Program-made: the position numbers and the translations under genes
In this document: in pieces, positions 7,553-19,512 of the stretch
Numbering within the stretch: position 1 is the stretch's first letter
Layout of the letters: each line of letters opens with the position of its first letter
Assembly: GCF_009749405.1 (NCBI RefSeq)
Contig: NZ_WBIQ01000005.1
Span: forward strand, 124,001-188,000
Reading direction: 5' to 3'
DNA length: 64,000 bases
Origin: Agromyces lapidis
Lineage (GTDB): Bacteria > Actinomycetota > Actinomycetes > Actinomycetales > Microbacteriaceae
Notes under the pieces: model-generated
Databases searched by the model: none
Seen by the model: the letters and a program-made list of their open reading frames with translations, nothing else
What the model was told of the DNA's origin: nothing

Positions 7553-10500
7553 ATGCCCCCCTCCGGCCCCGCCCCCGCTCGCGCCGCGAAGACACCCCGA
7601 TGGCGCCGCACCGTCGCGCTCGCCGTCGCGGCGGCCCTCGCCGCACCGCTCGCCGGCCTCGCGCCCGCCGCCCTCGCGCCCGCAGCCCGGGCATCCGCCG
7701 CCCCCGTCGTGGAGGACGCCGCCTTCGGCGCCCCCGACGAGATCGCGGCCGACTACTACGCCGCCCTGCTGCGCCACACGCGCTGGGTGAACACGGTCTG
7801 GGATCCGGCGATCAACGCCTACCAGTTCAAGGACTTCAACTTCGCGGTCGTGCTCGGCAACGCCGTGATCGTGACGCACGGCGACTACGACGCCGAGATC
7901 ACCGGCATCTCGAAGGATCAGCTCACGCAGCGCACGATCGACACGATCCGCTACTACGCCGCCAAGAACCGCTTCGTCGACCCGAACGGCACCTGGGGCA
8001 AGAAGATGTTCTGGGACTCCACCTTCCAGTCGTACTTCCTCGACGCGGGACGCGTGCTGTGGGATCGGCTCGACGCCACGACGCAGCAGAACCTCGAGAC
8101 GATCGCCGTCGGGCAGTCGGCCTACACGTCCGACCTCGACCACGGCAACGACCCGCTGTCGGGCTCGTGGACGGCCGACTGGCCCACCGGCAAGCACGAG
8201 GGCGACACCGCGCAGGAGGAGGCGGGCGTCTACACGCAGGCGCTCGCGCCGGGTCTCGCCTGGGCACCCGACCATGCGGATGCCGCGCGCTGGAACGAGC
8301 AGCTCGGCGACTGGGCGCGCAACGCCGCCGGCCAGCCCACCGCCGACCTCAACAACCCGGCCGTCGTCGCCGGGAAGCCGATCTCGACGAACACGATGCA
8401 GACGATCTACGACACGTACCTCGTCGAGAACCACGGTTCGTTCGGCCCGCACTACCAGTCCGACATCTGGCGCTCGGGCGGGCGCAACGCGATCCAGTTC
8501 ATCCTGAACGATCAGCCGATCCCCGAGTACCTGAAGCACCAGCCGAACTCGGCCGAGCTCTGGGCGTCGATCAAGATGGTGATGTCGAACCAGGGCGAGC
8601 CGTTCATGCCCATGGTCAACGACCGGGAGTACCTCTACGGCCGCGACGTGATCCCGATGGCCTTCCTCGGTCAGGTGCTGCGCGACCCCGACGCCGTACG
8701 CGCCGAGGCGAACCTGGCCGCCTCGCTCGAGGCCTACCAGGCCTACGCGCCGGTCGACCGGCTCGCCAAGTTCTCCGGAGAGCCCAAGTACGAACCCGAG
8801 GCGCGCGCCGAGATCGCGATCTCGTATCTGCTGCACGTCGAGGCCGCCGAATCGGCGGAGGGCGCCGTTCAGGCCACCCCGCAGGACGAGTTCTTCGCCC
8901 GTCTCGCCGGCGTTCGCGACTTCGGGGCCGGCCCCGGCCTCTCGATCCAGCAGTCCGCGAACGCGTGGGCGGCGGCATCCAGCAAGAAGGGCTTCCTGAA
9001 GTTCCCCTGGGTTCCGGGCCACGACTCGTGGCTGTTCGCGCTGTCGGGCTCGACGCCGTACCTGTACCCGAACTCGGCGGCGACCGTCGATGACCGGCGC
9101 ACGAGCACCTACACCGGGCCGCGCGACGGCTTCGAGGGAACGGCATCCGTCTTCCGCATCGGCGACGGCTACGCGGGACAGGTGACCCTGCCGAGCGGCG
9201 CTGCGCTGTACGCCTCGACCGGCGCCGGCTGGCAGGACGGCACCGTCTCGGTGCGCAACCTCGACCTCGGCGGCTACAACGGCCTCGACGGGTCGCGCAC
9301 CTATTACACGGCCGAGGGATCGGCCACCGACACCCTGCCCGTCGTGACGCCGCCGAACCCGGCGGACGCGAAGGCCGCCCGCATCGACGACCTGTCATTC
9401 GACCCGGTGTCGGCCCGTTTCGTGCGCATCCAAGGCCAGCAGGGCAACGCCCGCTACGGCTACTCGCTGTACTCGGTGCACGCCTATGGCACCGATGGCG
9501 AGGCCACGACCGACCTGGCCGCCGGACGCCCCGCTACCGCATCGAGCGAAGACCCGGCTCGTCGGGCCTCGACGGTCACCGATGCCGACCCCGCCACCCG
9601 CTGGGCCGTCGCCGTCGCCGAGCGTACGCGTGCGGACTCGTGGATCCAGGTCGACCTGGGCGCGGAGCAGACCGTCGGTTCGGTGCGTCTGGCCTGGGAG
9701 GCGAGCGCCGGTGAGCGCTATCTCGTGCAGACCTCGTCGGACGGCCGGACCTGGACCACGCAGACCGCGTACACCGGCGGCGCCGACGTCAACGTCGCAC
9801 GCCTCGACACGGTCGACCTGACGCCGGCAGGCGCGGGCGCCCCGGCTCCGGTCGAGGCGAGGTTCGTGCGCATGCAGGGCGTGCAGGGCGACCCCGCCTA
9901 CGGCTACTCCCTCTACTCGATGCGCGCGCTGACGGCGACCGGCGTCGACGCCGCGGCGGGCAAGCCTGCAACGGCATCGAGCGCCGACTCGGGGCGCGCC
10001 CCGTCGAGCGTGACCGACAGCGACCCCGCCTCGCGCTGGGCGGTGTCGCGCGCCGACCGCACCCGGGCCGACTCCTGGATCCAGGTCGACCTCGGCGCGC
10101 CCACCGCGATCACGCAGGTGCAGCTGGGCTGGGAGGCATCGGCCGGTCGCGAGTACCGCATCCAGGTGTCGGCCGACGGCGAGACCTGGCAGGATGCCGC
10201 GCGCTTCCGCTACACGGGCGACCAGGTCACCACGACCGAGGGGTCGTGGATCAACGTCGAGGACACGGCCGGCTACGTCGTGCGCGACGGGCAGGCCCCG
10301 ATCACGGTGTCGAGCGAGAAGAAGGGGATCAACGCCGTCCGCCTCGGCGGCGGTGACCGCCCGATGCTCGTCGAGATGGTGCCGGGCGACGCCGAAGCGA
10401 CGGCGGCGCAGGATTCCGCGCCGCAGCCGAGCGCCGACGGACTGCTCGTGAGCTCGCTCGACGGCTACCTCACCGCCTTCAACCTCACGGGCGCCGACGT

Positions 10501-11272
10501 CACGACAGACGTCACTCTCCCCTACGTCGGCGACACCGTGGCGCTGTTCGCCGGCGATCAGGTGCTCGGACGCGACGACTCGAAGCTCACCGTCACGGTG
10601 CCCGCGGGCGATGCCGTCGTGCTCGCTCCGCGCGCCACGGTGCCGACCGCGGCCGCCGCGCAGGCGACCGGCGTCTCGGTGTCGGTGCTCGACGGCCGTA
10701 CGGTGCGCGTCGCGAGGCCGGACGGCGGGGATGCCGGAGCCGGAGCCGTGCGGACGATCGACGTCACGAACGTCGAGACCGGCGAGACGCGGACGCTGCC
10801 GGTGGGCAAGCCGAAGGTCGCGGCTCCCGCGTCGTTCCCGGGCGCGACCGCGTTCCCGGTGCCCGACCTCGCGCTCGGCACGCTCACCTTCCCGGCATCC
10901 GTGCTGCCCGAGGGCATGAACTCGCCGCAGGCCGCGGTCGACAACGACACTCGCACCGCGTGGATCCCGGGGGCGAACGGCCGCATGGTCACCGACCTCG
11001 GCTCGGCGCAGCCGATCGGCACCGTCACCACGCTCTGGGACGGCGACGAAGCCCCGGCGGCGACCGTCTCGGTGAGCGACGACGGCATCACCTTCCGCGA
11101 GGTCGGGTCGATCAAGGCCGGTTCGCCCCGCGGGTCAGTGGCGGTCGAGGCGACGGCGCGGTATGTCGCGCTGACCACCGAGTGGACCGAGGCCGACCCG
11201 GGTCTGATCGCGTTGCGCGTGCTCGTTCCGGGGGCGGACGACCCCGATCGCGGCGGCCGACCGGGTCGGTGA
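7553..11272 (+). CDS. Large secreted enzyme with F5/8-type-C (discoidin) modules, probable polysaccharide-active
   Basis: About 1239 residues. The start ATG at 7553 is preceded by CCAGGAGACACC; an in-frame ATG at 7535 would bury this ribosome site. A signal peptide follows (RRTVALAVAAALAAPLAGLA), with processing likely around the Ala-rich ARASAAP. Residues about 45-560 form an uncharacterised, helix-rich module whose segment VENHGSFGPHYQSDIWRSGG resembles active-site strips of alpha/alpha-toroid polysaccharide lyases. Two adjacent F5/8-type-C modules follow (about 600-720 and 740-880), each with the repeated SWIQVDLGA motif. A third, more divergent one lies at the C-terminus (about 1110-1230). 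No sortase or anchor signal is seen, so it is probably released. The LacI operator suggests sugar control. Enzyme class is inference. Confidence 0.75.
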   Translation: MPPSGPAPARAAKTPRWRRTVALAVAAALAAPLAGLAPAALAPAARASAAPVVEDAAFGAPDEIAADYYAALLRHTRWVNTVWDPAINAYQFKDFNFAVVLGNAVIVTHGDYDAEITGISKDQLTQRTIDTIRYYAAKNRFVDPNGTWGKKMFWDSTFQSYFLDAGRVLWDRLDATTQQNLETIAVGQSAYTSDLDHGNDPLSGSWTADWPTGKHEGDTAQEEAGVYTQALAPGLAWAPDHADAARWNEQLGDWARNAAGQPTADLNNPAVVAGKPISTNTMQTIYDTYLVENHGSFGPHYQSDIWRSGGRNAIQFILNDQPIPEYLKHQPNSAELWASIKMVMSNQGEPFMPMVNDREYLYGRDVIPMAFLGQVLRDPDAVRAEANLAASLEAYQAYAPVDRLAKFSGEPKYEPEARAEIAISYLLHVEAAESAEGAVQATPQDEFFARLAGVRDFGAGPGLSIQQSANAWAAASSKKGFLKFPWVPGHDSWLFALSGSTPYLYPNSAATVDDRRTSTYTGPRDGFEGTASVFRIGDGYAGQVTLPSGAALYASTGAGWQDGTVSVRNLDLGGYNGLDGSRTYYTAEGSATDTLPVVTPPNPADAKAARIDDLSFDPVSARFVRIQGQQGNARYGYSLYSVHAYGTDGEATTDLAAGRPATASSEDPARRASTVTDADPATRWAVAVAERTRADSWIQVDLGAEQTVGSVRLAWEASAGERYLVQTSSDGRTWTTQTAYTGGADVNVARLDTVDLTPAGAGAPAPVEARFVRMQGVQGDPAYGYSLYSMRALTATGVDAAAGKPATASSADSGRAPSSVTDSDPASRWAVSRADRTRADSWIQVDLGAPTAITQVQLGWEASAGREYRIQVSADGETWQDAARFRYTGDQVTTTEGSWINVEDTAGYVVRDGQAPITVSSEKKGINAVRLGGGDRPMLVEMVPGDAEATAAQDSAPQPSADGLLVSSLDGYLTAFNLTGADVTTDVTLPYVGDTVALFAGDQVLGRDDSKLTVTVPAGDAVVLAPRATVPTAAAAQATGVSVSVLDGRTVRVARPDGGDAGAGAVRTIDVTNVETGETRTLPVGKPKVAAPASFPGATAFPVPDLALGTLTFPASVLPEGMNSPQAAVDNDTRTAWIPGANGRMVTDLGSAQPIGTVTTLWDGDEAPAATVSVSDDGITFREVGSIKAGSPRGSVAVEATARYVALTTEWTEADPGLIALRVLVPGADDPDRGGRPGR

Positions 11273-11316
11273 GCCGTCGGCGGCTCGGGCGGCGTCGATG
11301 CGCGCCGCTCGAGCCG

Positions 11317-11790
11317 TCACCGCTCGCGCGCCTCGCCGAGCATCGCCCGGAGGTGCTCGACGACGAACTCGTGGTCGTCGAGCTGCGGGAGCCCGGAGAC
11401 GCCGACCGCCCCGATCATCGCGCCGGACCCGAGTCGCAGCGGCACGACGCCGCCGTGCGCGGCGTACTCGCGAGGATCGAGCCGGGCGTGGGTGTCGAAG
11501 TCCTCGCCCTTGGCACGGAACTCCTCGCCGACCAGCAGCGACGAGGTGCCGTAGCGCTCGACGACGTGGTGCTTGCGATCGAGCCAGCCGTCGTTGTCGG
11601 CGCTCGCGCCGGGCAGCGCCGCATGGAAGACACGCTGCCGGCCGAACCAGATCGCGATCGCGATCGGGAGTCCTCGCTCGGCGGCGGTCGCGCGAAGCCG
11701 CGTGCCGAGCACCCAGGCGTCGTCGAGGGTGAACTCGGTGAACCGCAATTCGTCGTCTTCGGCCTCGAGACGGCCGAGCAGTGCGCTCAT
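11317..11790 (-). CDS. UPF0303 / GlcG-HbpS-like heme-degrading-domain protein
   Basis: A 157-residue cytosolic protein of the UPF0303 family. The frame is open to 11988, but conservation begins at MSALLGRLEAEDDELRFTEF, so ATG 11790 is the start. Segments GLPIAIAIWFGRQRVFHAALPG and the glycine-rich end GAMIGAVGVSGLPQLDDHEFV are family-typical. The biochemical role of UPF0303 is not established; the fold resembles small-ligand or heme-binding GlcG proteins. It is divergent from the MFS gene at 11885 with a short spacer. Confidence 0.82.
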   Translation of the reverse strand: MSALLGRLEAEDDELRFTEFTLDDAWVLGTRLRATAAERGLPIAIAIWFGRQRVFHAALPGASADNDGWLDRKHHVVERYGTSSLLVGEEFRAKGEDFDTHARLDPREYAAHGGVVPLRLGSGAMIGAVGVSGLPQLDDHEFVVEHLRAMLGEARER

Positions 11791-11884
11791 GCTCGAAGCG
11801 TACCGCCGCCGCGGCGGCGCCGAGCGGTGCGAGGAACGGTTCGCCGATGTCGGCGGCGTGCGCCAAGATGTCCCAGTGACCGGC

Positions 11885-13177
11885 ATGAAGACGTTCTGGG
11901 CCGCCCTGCCGACCGAGGGGCGCTGGCTGCTGTCGACCGTCGCCATCCAGACGCTCGGGCGCGGCCTCACGCTGCCCTTCACGATCATCTACCTGCACGA
12001 GGTGCGCGGTTTCGAGCTCGGGCTGTCGGGTGCGCTCATGAGCCTCATCGCGATCACGGGCCTCGTCGTGACGGGCCCCGGCGGCACCCTCATCGATCGA
12101 TTCGGCGCCAAGGTCGTGCTGCTCGCCGGCCTGGCCGCGATGATCGTGGGCTGCACCCTCCTCGCCTTCGCGACGACCCCCGCCGTCGCCGCGGTCGCGC
12201 TCGTGCTCATCGGCATCAACTTCGGCGTCTCGTGGCCCGGCTTCAACGCGCTCATCGCCTCGATCGTCGACGGCGAGCTGCGCCAGCAGTACTTCGGCAT
12301 CAACTTCGCCCTGGTCAACCTCGGCATCGGGGTCGGCGGCATCGTCGGCGGCTTCTTCATCGACGTCGACGACCCGGGCACCTTCACGACGATCTTCCTG
12401 ATCGACGCGGCGACGAGCCTCATCCCGATGGCCCTGCTCCTCGGCCCGCTGCGTCACGTGCGCACCCACGGCGAGCACGACGCCGACGCGCCGCCCGTCG
12501 GCGGCTACCGCGAGATCATCCGCCAGCCGGTGGTGCTGTGGCTGACGCTGCTCACCTTCATCTCGGTATTCATCGGCTATGGCCAGATGGAGGCGGGCTT
12601 CCCGGCCTTCGCCCGCCAGGTCGCCGAGGTCTCGACGCAGGTGATCGGCTTCGCGTTCGCCATCAACACAGCCGTCATCGTGCTGCTGCAGTTCACCGTG
12701 CTGAAACTGATCAGCGGGCACCGCCGCACCCGGGTCATGCAGGTCATGGCGCTCGTGTGGGCGGTGTCGTGGTTGCTGCTCGGCGGCGCGGGCCTGCTGC
12801 CCGACACGCTCGCGGCCGCGATCGGCGTGCTCGCGTTCATGGGTGTCTTCGCCTTCGGCGAGACGATGCTGCAGCCGACCGTGCCCGCGGTCTACAACGA
12901 CCTCGCCTCCGACCGCAATCGAGGCCGCTACAACGCGATCAACTCGGCGGCCTTCCAGGGTGGCGCGATCGCCGGGCCGGTCGCCGCGGGCGTGCTGCTC
13001 GAGCACGGCCTCGACGCCTGGTACATCGCGGTGATGGTGATCGGCTGCGCCGGCATCGTGCTGCTCGCCCTCGCGGTCGAACGCCGTATCCCGGCCGACG
13101 CGAACGGTGTGCCCGAGGCGTCGACCGAGCGGGCCGCCGATGCGAGCTCGTCACCGACCGCACCCACCGCCGACTGA
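11885..13177 (+). CDS. MFS transporter
   Basis: About 430 residues with roughly 12 helices. The loop 2-3 motif is GPGGTLIDRFGAKVV near residue 60. I chose ATG 11885. An in-frame GTG at 11876 is also possible, with an AAGATG-type -10 just upstream that would make the message leaderless. The short C-terminal tail is Ala/Ser/Thr-rich. No regulator adjoins it, and UPF0303 is divergent. It is probably an exporter or multidrug-type carrier; the substrate is unknown. It ends 19 bases before a convergent membrane-protein gene. Confidence 0.87.
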   Translation: MKTFWAALPTEGRWLLSTVAIQTLGRGLTLPFTIIYLHEVRGFELGLSGALMSLIAITGLVVTGPGGTLIDRFGAKVVLLAGLAAMIVGCTLLAFATTPAVAAVALVLIGINFGVSWPGFNALIASIVDGELRQQYFGINFALVNLGIGVGGIVGGFFIDVDDPGTFTTIFLIDAATSLIPMALLLGPLRHVRTHGEHDADAPPVGGYREIIRQPVVLWLTLLTFISVFIGYGQMEAGFPAFARQVAEVSTQVIGFAFAINTAVIVLLQFTVLKLISGHRRTRVMQVMALVWAVSWLLLGGAGLLPDTLAAAIGVLAFMGVFAFGETMLQPTVPAVYNDLASDRNRGRYNAINSAAFQGGAIAGPVAAGVLLEHGLDAWYIAVMVIGCAGIVLLALAVERRIPADANGVPEASTERAADASSSPTAPTAD

Positions 13178-13196
13178 GCGTCGGCGGCGTCGCGCG

Positions 13197-13664
13197 CTAC
13201 GACGACTTCGGCAACGGCGGCACGAGCGTGCGCAGCGCCCACCCGAAGAGCAGGAACAGCACTCCCACACCGCCCGCGAACAGGGCGATGCCGAACGAGA
13301 TCACCGAGGTGAACAACGAGGCCCGCAGGAACGACGCGTTCATCACGACCGGCCGCAGCGGGTCGTCCTGGTCGAGCTCCGAGTAGGTCTTTCCGTCTGC
13401 CATCTCGCGGGCGTGCATGTCGATGACCCCGGCCTGCACGTACGCATCGATCGGGCCGTCGACGACCTTGCCCGCGAAGATCGGGGCGTCGTCGGGAATC
13501 ACGATGTTCTCGGCCCGCAGCTGCGACGACACGCCGATCCAGGCGACGATCGCCACGACGATCAGCAGGATACCGCCGACGATGCCGGCGAGCCCGATCA
13601 GCCGCACCACATTGACCTGCGTACGGCTGAGCACCGCTCCACCCGTCTCGAACTCTTCGGTCAC
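13197..13664 (-). CDS. Two-helix membrane protein (family often mislabelled 'aromatic ring-opening dioxygenase LigA')
   Basis: A 155-residue protein with a GTG start and a good GGGGGAGA ribosome site. Two membrane helices are clear (IGLAGIVGGILLIVVAIVAW and SVISFGIALFAGGVGVLFLL), with an acidic extracytoplasmic loop between them. It has no metal-binding residues of an extradiol dioxygenase. Related actinobacterial proteins are commonly named LigA in databases, which I regard as a carried-over error. The function is unknown. Confidence 0.75.
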   Translation of the reverse strand: MTEEFETGGAVLSRTQVNVVRLIGLAGIVGGILLIVVAIVAWIGVSSQLRAENIVIPDDAPIFAGKVVDGPIDAYVQAGVIDMHAREMADGKTYSELDQDDPLRPVVMNASFLRASLFTSVISFGIALFAGGVGVLFLLFGWALRTLVPPLPKSS

Positions 13665-13731
13665 GTCTCCCCCTTCGAACCGCGTTCGGGGCCAAGGCTA
13701 GCGATTCGGGCGGCGTCACCGGCAGGGGCCA

Positions 13732-13762
13732 CGCGGCATCCGCTCGATGAACGGATGCCGCG
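13732..13762. terminator. Stem-loop downstream of the M36 protease gene
   Basis: Perfect 11-bp arms (CGCGGCATCCG / CGGATGCCGCG) with a 9-base loop, 23 bases beyond the protease stop. It belongs to the GGATGCC-cored terminator family of this window. Confidence 0.72.
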
Positions 13763-13784
13763 ACGGCCCGACGCTCGCGGGCGA

Positions 13785-16700
13785 TCAGCCGCTCGTCGTC
13801 GCGAGCGAGGCGAGCACGCCCTTCGCCTGCCGGATCTCCTGCGAAGTCGAGGACGGATCCGTGCGGATCGCCTCGACCTCGAGCATCGCGTCGCCCCAGG
13901 TCGTCACTGAACCGTGCACCGTCACCGGCGTCGCGAGGTCGACCGAGCCGTTCGCGAAGTTCAGCCACGCCGCGAGCAGGAACTGGTCGAACTGCTCGGC
14001 CGCGTCGTTCTTCGGCGGCGAATGGAAGATCGCCACCGCGTCGTCGCGGTCGAGCTGCGTGTCGAACACCGTGCTGAAGAACACCGCGATGTCGAGGTAG
14101 CACTCGAGTTCGGCGGTCGTGAAGTCGTTGCCGTTCTTCACGCGCATCTGGTTGAGCCACCAGCCGTGCTGCTTCGACTTCGTGCCGTCGCCGACCACCA
14201 CGATCGCGGCGCTGTCGGCGGCCGAGCCGCCGTCGTCGTCGGTCACCTCGGTGACGAGGTCGTAGAGGCAGGCCTCGGCGTAGACGTGGTCGGCCGAGAG
14301 GTCGACATCGCGCGGCTGCACGGTCGGCGACTTCGGCGGGTCGAGCGCCGGCGGGTTCACGAGCGAGGTCTCGTCGCTCGTGGTGCCGTCGTCCCAGTCC
14401 CAGACCACGGTGAGGTCGTCGCTTCCGGGGTCGGTCGCGGTGACCGGGATCGTCACGCTGCCGCCGGCATCGAGCACGAAGGCCTCGACGCCGTCGTAGC
14501 TCTGCGTGCCCGAGGTGTCGATCGTGATCGACGGATCGACGTTCGCCACGTCGACCACGACGGTCTCGCACGTGGTGACGTCGTCGTCGGAGCCGCAGAC
14601 CTCGACGTCGAACAGTCCGTCGTCGCCGTAGTCGAAGCTCGTCTCGAACTCGAGTGTGGCGTCGGGCCGCACGTTCTCCTCGGTGCCCGAGAGCGGCTGG
14701 GCGCCCGAACCGTCGTCGAAGTCGATCGTCGCCGAGAGGTCGTCGAGCCATCCGGGGTCGCTGATGACGCCGGTGATCGTCGCGGTGCGCGTGGCCTCGT
14801 CGAGCGGCGCGACCGGGTCGATCGTCACGATCGGTGCGACGTTGTCGACCTCGACCTGCGCGGTGTCGGTCGCCGTGTTGCCGTAGAGGTCGGTGACGCG
14901 GAGGCCGATGGTGAAGCTGCCGTCCTGCCCCACCCGGTCGAACGACGGGCTCACCCCGAACGCATCGTCGTACTGGCCGTCGCCGTCGAAGTCCCACTCC
15001 CACGCCGAGATCGCGCCGGCGCTCGGGTCGCTGCCCGCGCTCGAGCCGGCAGCGGTCACCGGCGCGTCCGTGCCCTCGATCGTCGCGTAGGGCCCGCCGG
15101 CGTCGGCCGTCGGTGCGCAGGCGGCGGGAAGGGTGTCGTCGTTCACCTGCGCCGCGTGCCCGTCGGTGCCGGCCGCGACCGCGCCCTCGCCGAGCCCGCG
15201 CTGCGCGAACGCCGACCAGATGGCGCAGACGTTGTCGCCGCCGTTGGTCGCGATGTCGGCCGCGAGCAGGCCGTTGCGGGCGTCGACGAAGGTCGGCTTG
15301 GCGCCGCCCGCCGTGTTCTTCATGCCGTCGATGACGAGCTGCTCGGTGACGGGCACGCCCAGGAAGGCGCGCACGGCGTAGACCATGGTCGCCCAGATCG
15401 TGCCGTTGCCGTGCGGCGAGGTGTTCGGACCCGGGACGTACGGGTTGTAGTCCGAGTACACGAGCGGCGAGGTGTCGTAGGCGACGTTGCGCACGCCCGT
15501 GGCCGCGTCGCCGGTGACGTACTCGCCGACGACGGCGTCGTCCCACTTCAGGTACGAGATCACGTCGCTCCAGCCCTCGCCGAGGGCGCCGGTCTGGTCG
15601 TCGCCGTAGTCGAAGCTGCCGCCGCCGACGAGCCTCGTCGAGACCCCGTGACCGAACTCGTGCGCGATGACGTCGCCGTCGAGCGAGCCGTCGCGGAACG
15701 GCAGCGACCACATGTACATCTGCATGCGCGGGCTCGAGCCGTCACCCGGCGTGCCGAAGTTCGCGTTGTTCATGCAGCGGATGGGGTTCGACGCGTTGTC
15801 CACGCAGCCGAAGTCCCAGCCGTCCTGCGCCTCGGCGAGCACGGGGTCGCCGTCGCTGCCGCCGTTGCCGAAGTTGTCGACCTGGAAGTTGCGCCAGGCC
15901 TCGGTGAAGCCGAGCTCGTAGGTGTAGTCGTGCATCACGTTCGTGTAGTAGAAGAGCTGCGTGATGATCGCGTCGAGGTCGGCGTCGAGGCTCGCCTGGC
16001 TCGAATCCGAGTTCACCGCCCAGGCGTCGGTGAACGGGTAGTCGAACACCTGGTAGCCGGGGTCGCCCGACGCCGGAGTGTTCGGCTGGTACTCGTCGTT
16101 CGCGTCGTTGTCGTCGAGGTCGCGGTAGGCGTTGACGTTGTTGCCGCTCGTGGTCGTGTCGTCGACCCACGTGCCGTTGATGCCCGAGAACGGGTGCAGC
16201 TCGCGGGAGGCGCCGGTCGCCTCGGGGTGCTCCTCGTCGAAGACCTCCCCCTCGGGCCCCACCTCGGCGTAGCGGCTCGACTCGGCGAGCACCTCGCCGG
16301 TGGCGGCGTCGACGACCGACTCGACCCACACCTCGCCCGACAGCTCCACGTCGGTGACCCACGCGAGCCGCAGGCTGCGGCCCTCGTCGTCCATGTACCA
16401 GCGCTGCTCGGCCTTCAGCGGCGTCGGGTCGACGAGTCCGTCGACGGCGATCGAGTTGGGCACCTCGACGGTGTCGCGTTCGCTCGTCTGCGCGGCCTCG
16501 GGCAGGTCCTCGGCGGCGACGTCGGCACCGGATGCCGCGCCTGCGGCCTCGGCGATCGCCTCGGCCGCGGTCACCTCGGGCGCGGCGGGCGTCGCCGGTG
16601 CGACGTCGGCGGTGGTGCCGCCGATGTGCACGAGCCGGCCCTCGACGTCGACGCTCGCGGTGATGACGGCCTGGTGCACCGGGATGCCGTCGACGGCCTG

Positions 16701-17042
16701 CCGCAGCTGCACGTAGCTGACGCCGCTCGGGTCGGTGATGACCTCGTCGACGGCGAGCGACTCGAGGCCGGCGCCGTCGAGCCCGAAGGCATCGCGATGC
16801 GCGGCGAGATAGCCGAGCGCGACGTCCTCGGCACCCGCGTCCGAGGGTTCGGTGAGCGGGCCGGTCGGATTCAGCACCGAACGCACGTCGCCTGCGGCGT
16901 CGAACGCCACGAGTGCGCTGCCGAATTCTTCAGCGGGATCTGGCGGCGCCTCCGCGCCGGGTGCCGCGAACGCGGCGACGGGCTGGGTGACGACGAGCAC
17001 GGATGCGGCGAGCACAGCTGCCACGGAAGACGAACGGGTCAC
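13785..17042 (-). CDS. Secreted M36 (fungalysin-type) metalloprotease with PKD domains
   Basis: A 1085-residue exported protein. The GTG start has GGAGG five bases upstream. In order: a signal peptide (AAVLAASVLVVTQPVAAFAA), an FTP-type propeptide (about residues 30-210), and the M36 catalytic domain with the zinc motif HEFGH beginning at H461 and the third ligand in ALGEGWSD. These are followed by PKD-like repeats (first at PTADAGGPYATIEG; further copies contain WDWDDGT). A C-terminal region of about 130 residues after the PKD repeats (KHGWWLNQMRVKNGNDFTTA onward) is unlike PKD and unassigned. It probably degrades extracellular protein. Confidence 0.92.
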   Translation of the reverse strand: MTRSSSVAAVLAASVLVVTQPVAAFAAPGAEAPPDPAEEFGSALVAFDAAGDVRSVLNPTGPLTEPSDAGAEDVALGYLAAHRDAFGLDGAGLESLAVDEVITDPSGVSYVQLRQAVDGIPVHQAVITASVDVEGRLVHIGGTTADVAPATPAAPEVTAAEAIAEAAGAASGADVAAEDLPEAAQTSERDTVEVPNSIAVDGLVDPTPLKAEQRWYMDDEGRSLRLAWVTDVELSGEVWVESVVDAATGEVLAESSRYAEVGPEGEVFDEEHPEATGASRELHPFSGINGTWVDDTTTSGNNVNAYRDLDDNDANDEYQPNTPASGDPGYQVFDYPFTDAWAVNSDSSQASLDADLDAIITQLFYYTNVMHDYTYELGFTEAWRNFQVDNFGNGGSDGDPVLAEAQDGWDFGCVDNASNPIRCMNNANFGTPGDGSSPRMQMYMWSLPFRDGSLDGDVIAHEFGHGVSTRLVGGGSFDYGDDQTGALGEGWSDVISYLKWDDAVVGEYVTGDAATGVRNVAYDTSPLVYSDYNPYVPGPNTSPHGNGTIWATMVYAVRAFLGVPVTEQLVIDGMKNTAGGAKPTFVDARNGLLAADIATNGGDNVCAIWSAFAQRGLGEGAVAAGTDGHAAQVNDDTLPAACAPTADAGGPYATIEGTDAPVTAAGSSAGSDPSAGAISAWEWDFDGDGQYDDAFGVSPSFDRVGQDGSFTIGLRVTDLYGNTATDTAQVEVDNVAPIVTIDPVAPLDEATRTATITGVISDPGWLDDLSATIDFDDGSGAQPLSGTEENVRPDATLEFETSFDYGDDGLFDVEVCGSDDDVTTCETVVVDVANVDPSITIDTSGTQSYDGVEAFVLDAGGSVTIPVTATDPGSDDLTVVWDWDDGTTSDETSLVNPPALDPPKSPTVQPRDVDLSADHVYAEACLYDLVTEVTDDDGGSAADSAAIVVVGDGTKSKQHGWWLNQMRVKNGNDFTTAELECYLDIAVFFSTVFDTQLDRDDAVAIFHSPPKNDAAEQFDQFLLAAWLNFANGSVDLATPVTVHGSVTTWGDAMLEVEAIRTDPSSTSQEIRQAKGVLASLATTSG

Positions 17043-17218
17043 GACGACCTCCGGAGGGACGCCGGGGATCCGCGGAACGCTCCCCCCGGTCGCCCCGCGG
17101 CGCGGCCCTCGGACGAGCCGGCCGTCACGTTACTCAGGGGTACAAGCGGCCGCACGGAACGGGGGACATTTGGCGCGCGACTCCCCCGGACTGGGGGCAG
17201 CCGAGGCCCACACGACGA

Positions 17219-17252
17219 CGGGGCATCCGATGCGATGCGATCGGATGCCCCG
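17219..17252. terminator. Terminator stem after clpB
   Basis: 13-bp arms (CGGGGCATCCGAT / ATCGGATGCCCCG) with an 8-base loop, ten bases beyond the clpB stop. The remaining 17043-17218 spacer holds the M36 gene's upstream region and nothing else I recognise. Confidence 0.75.
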
Positions 17253-17261
17253 GGAGCGGAC

Positions 17262-19490
<2,229 letters not shown>

Positions 19491-19512
19491 TCAATGCTCC
19501 CTTCGTTTCAAA

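Noticed and set aside
7302..7694. N-terminal extension of the carboxylesterase
   Set aside because: It would cross the LacI operator and overlap the divergent secreted enzyme. The composition is unlike the family, and homology begins at 7301.
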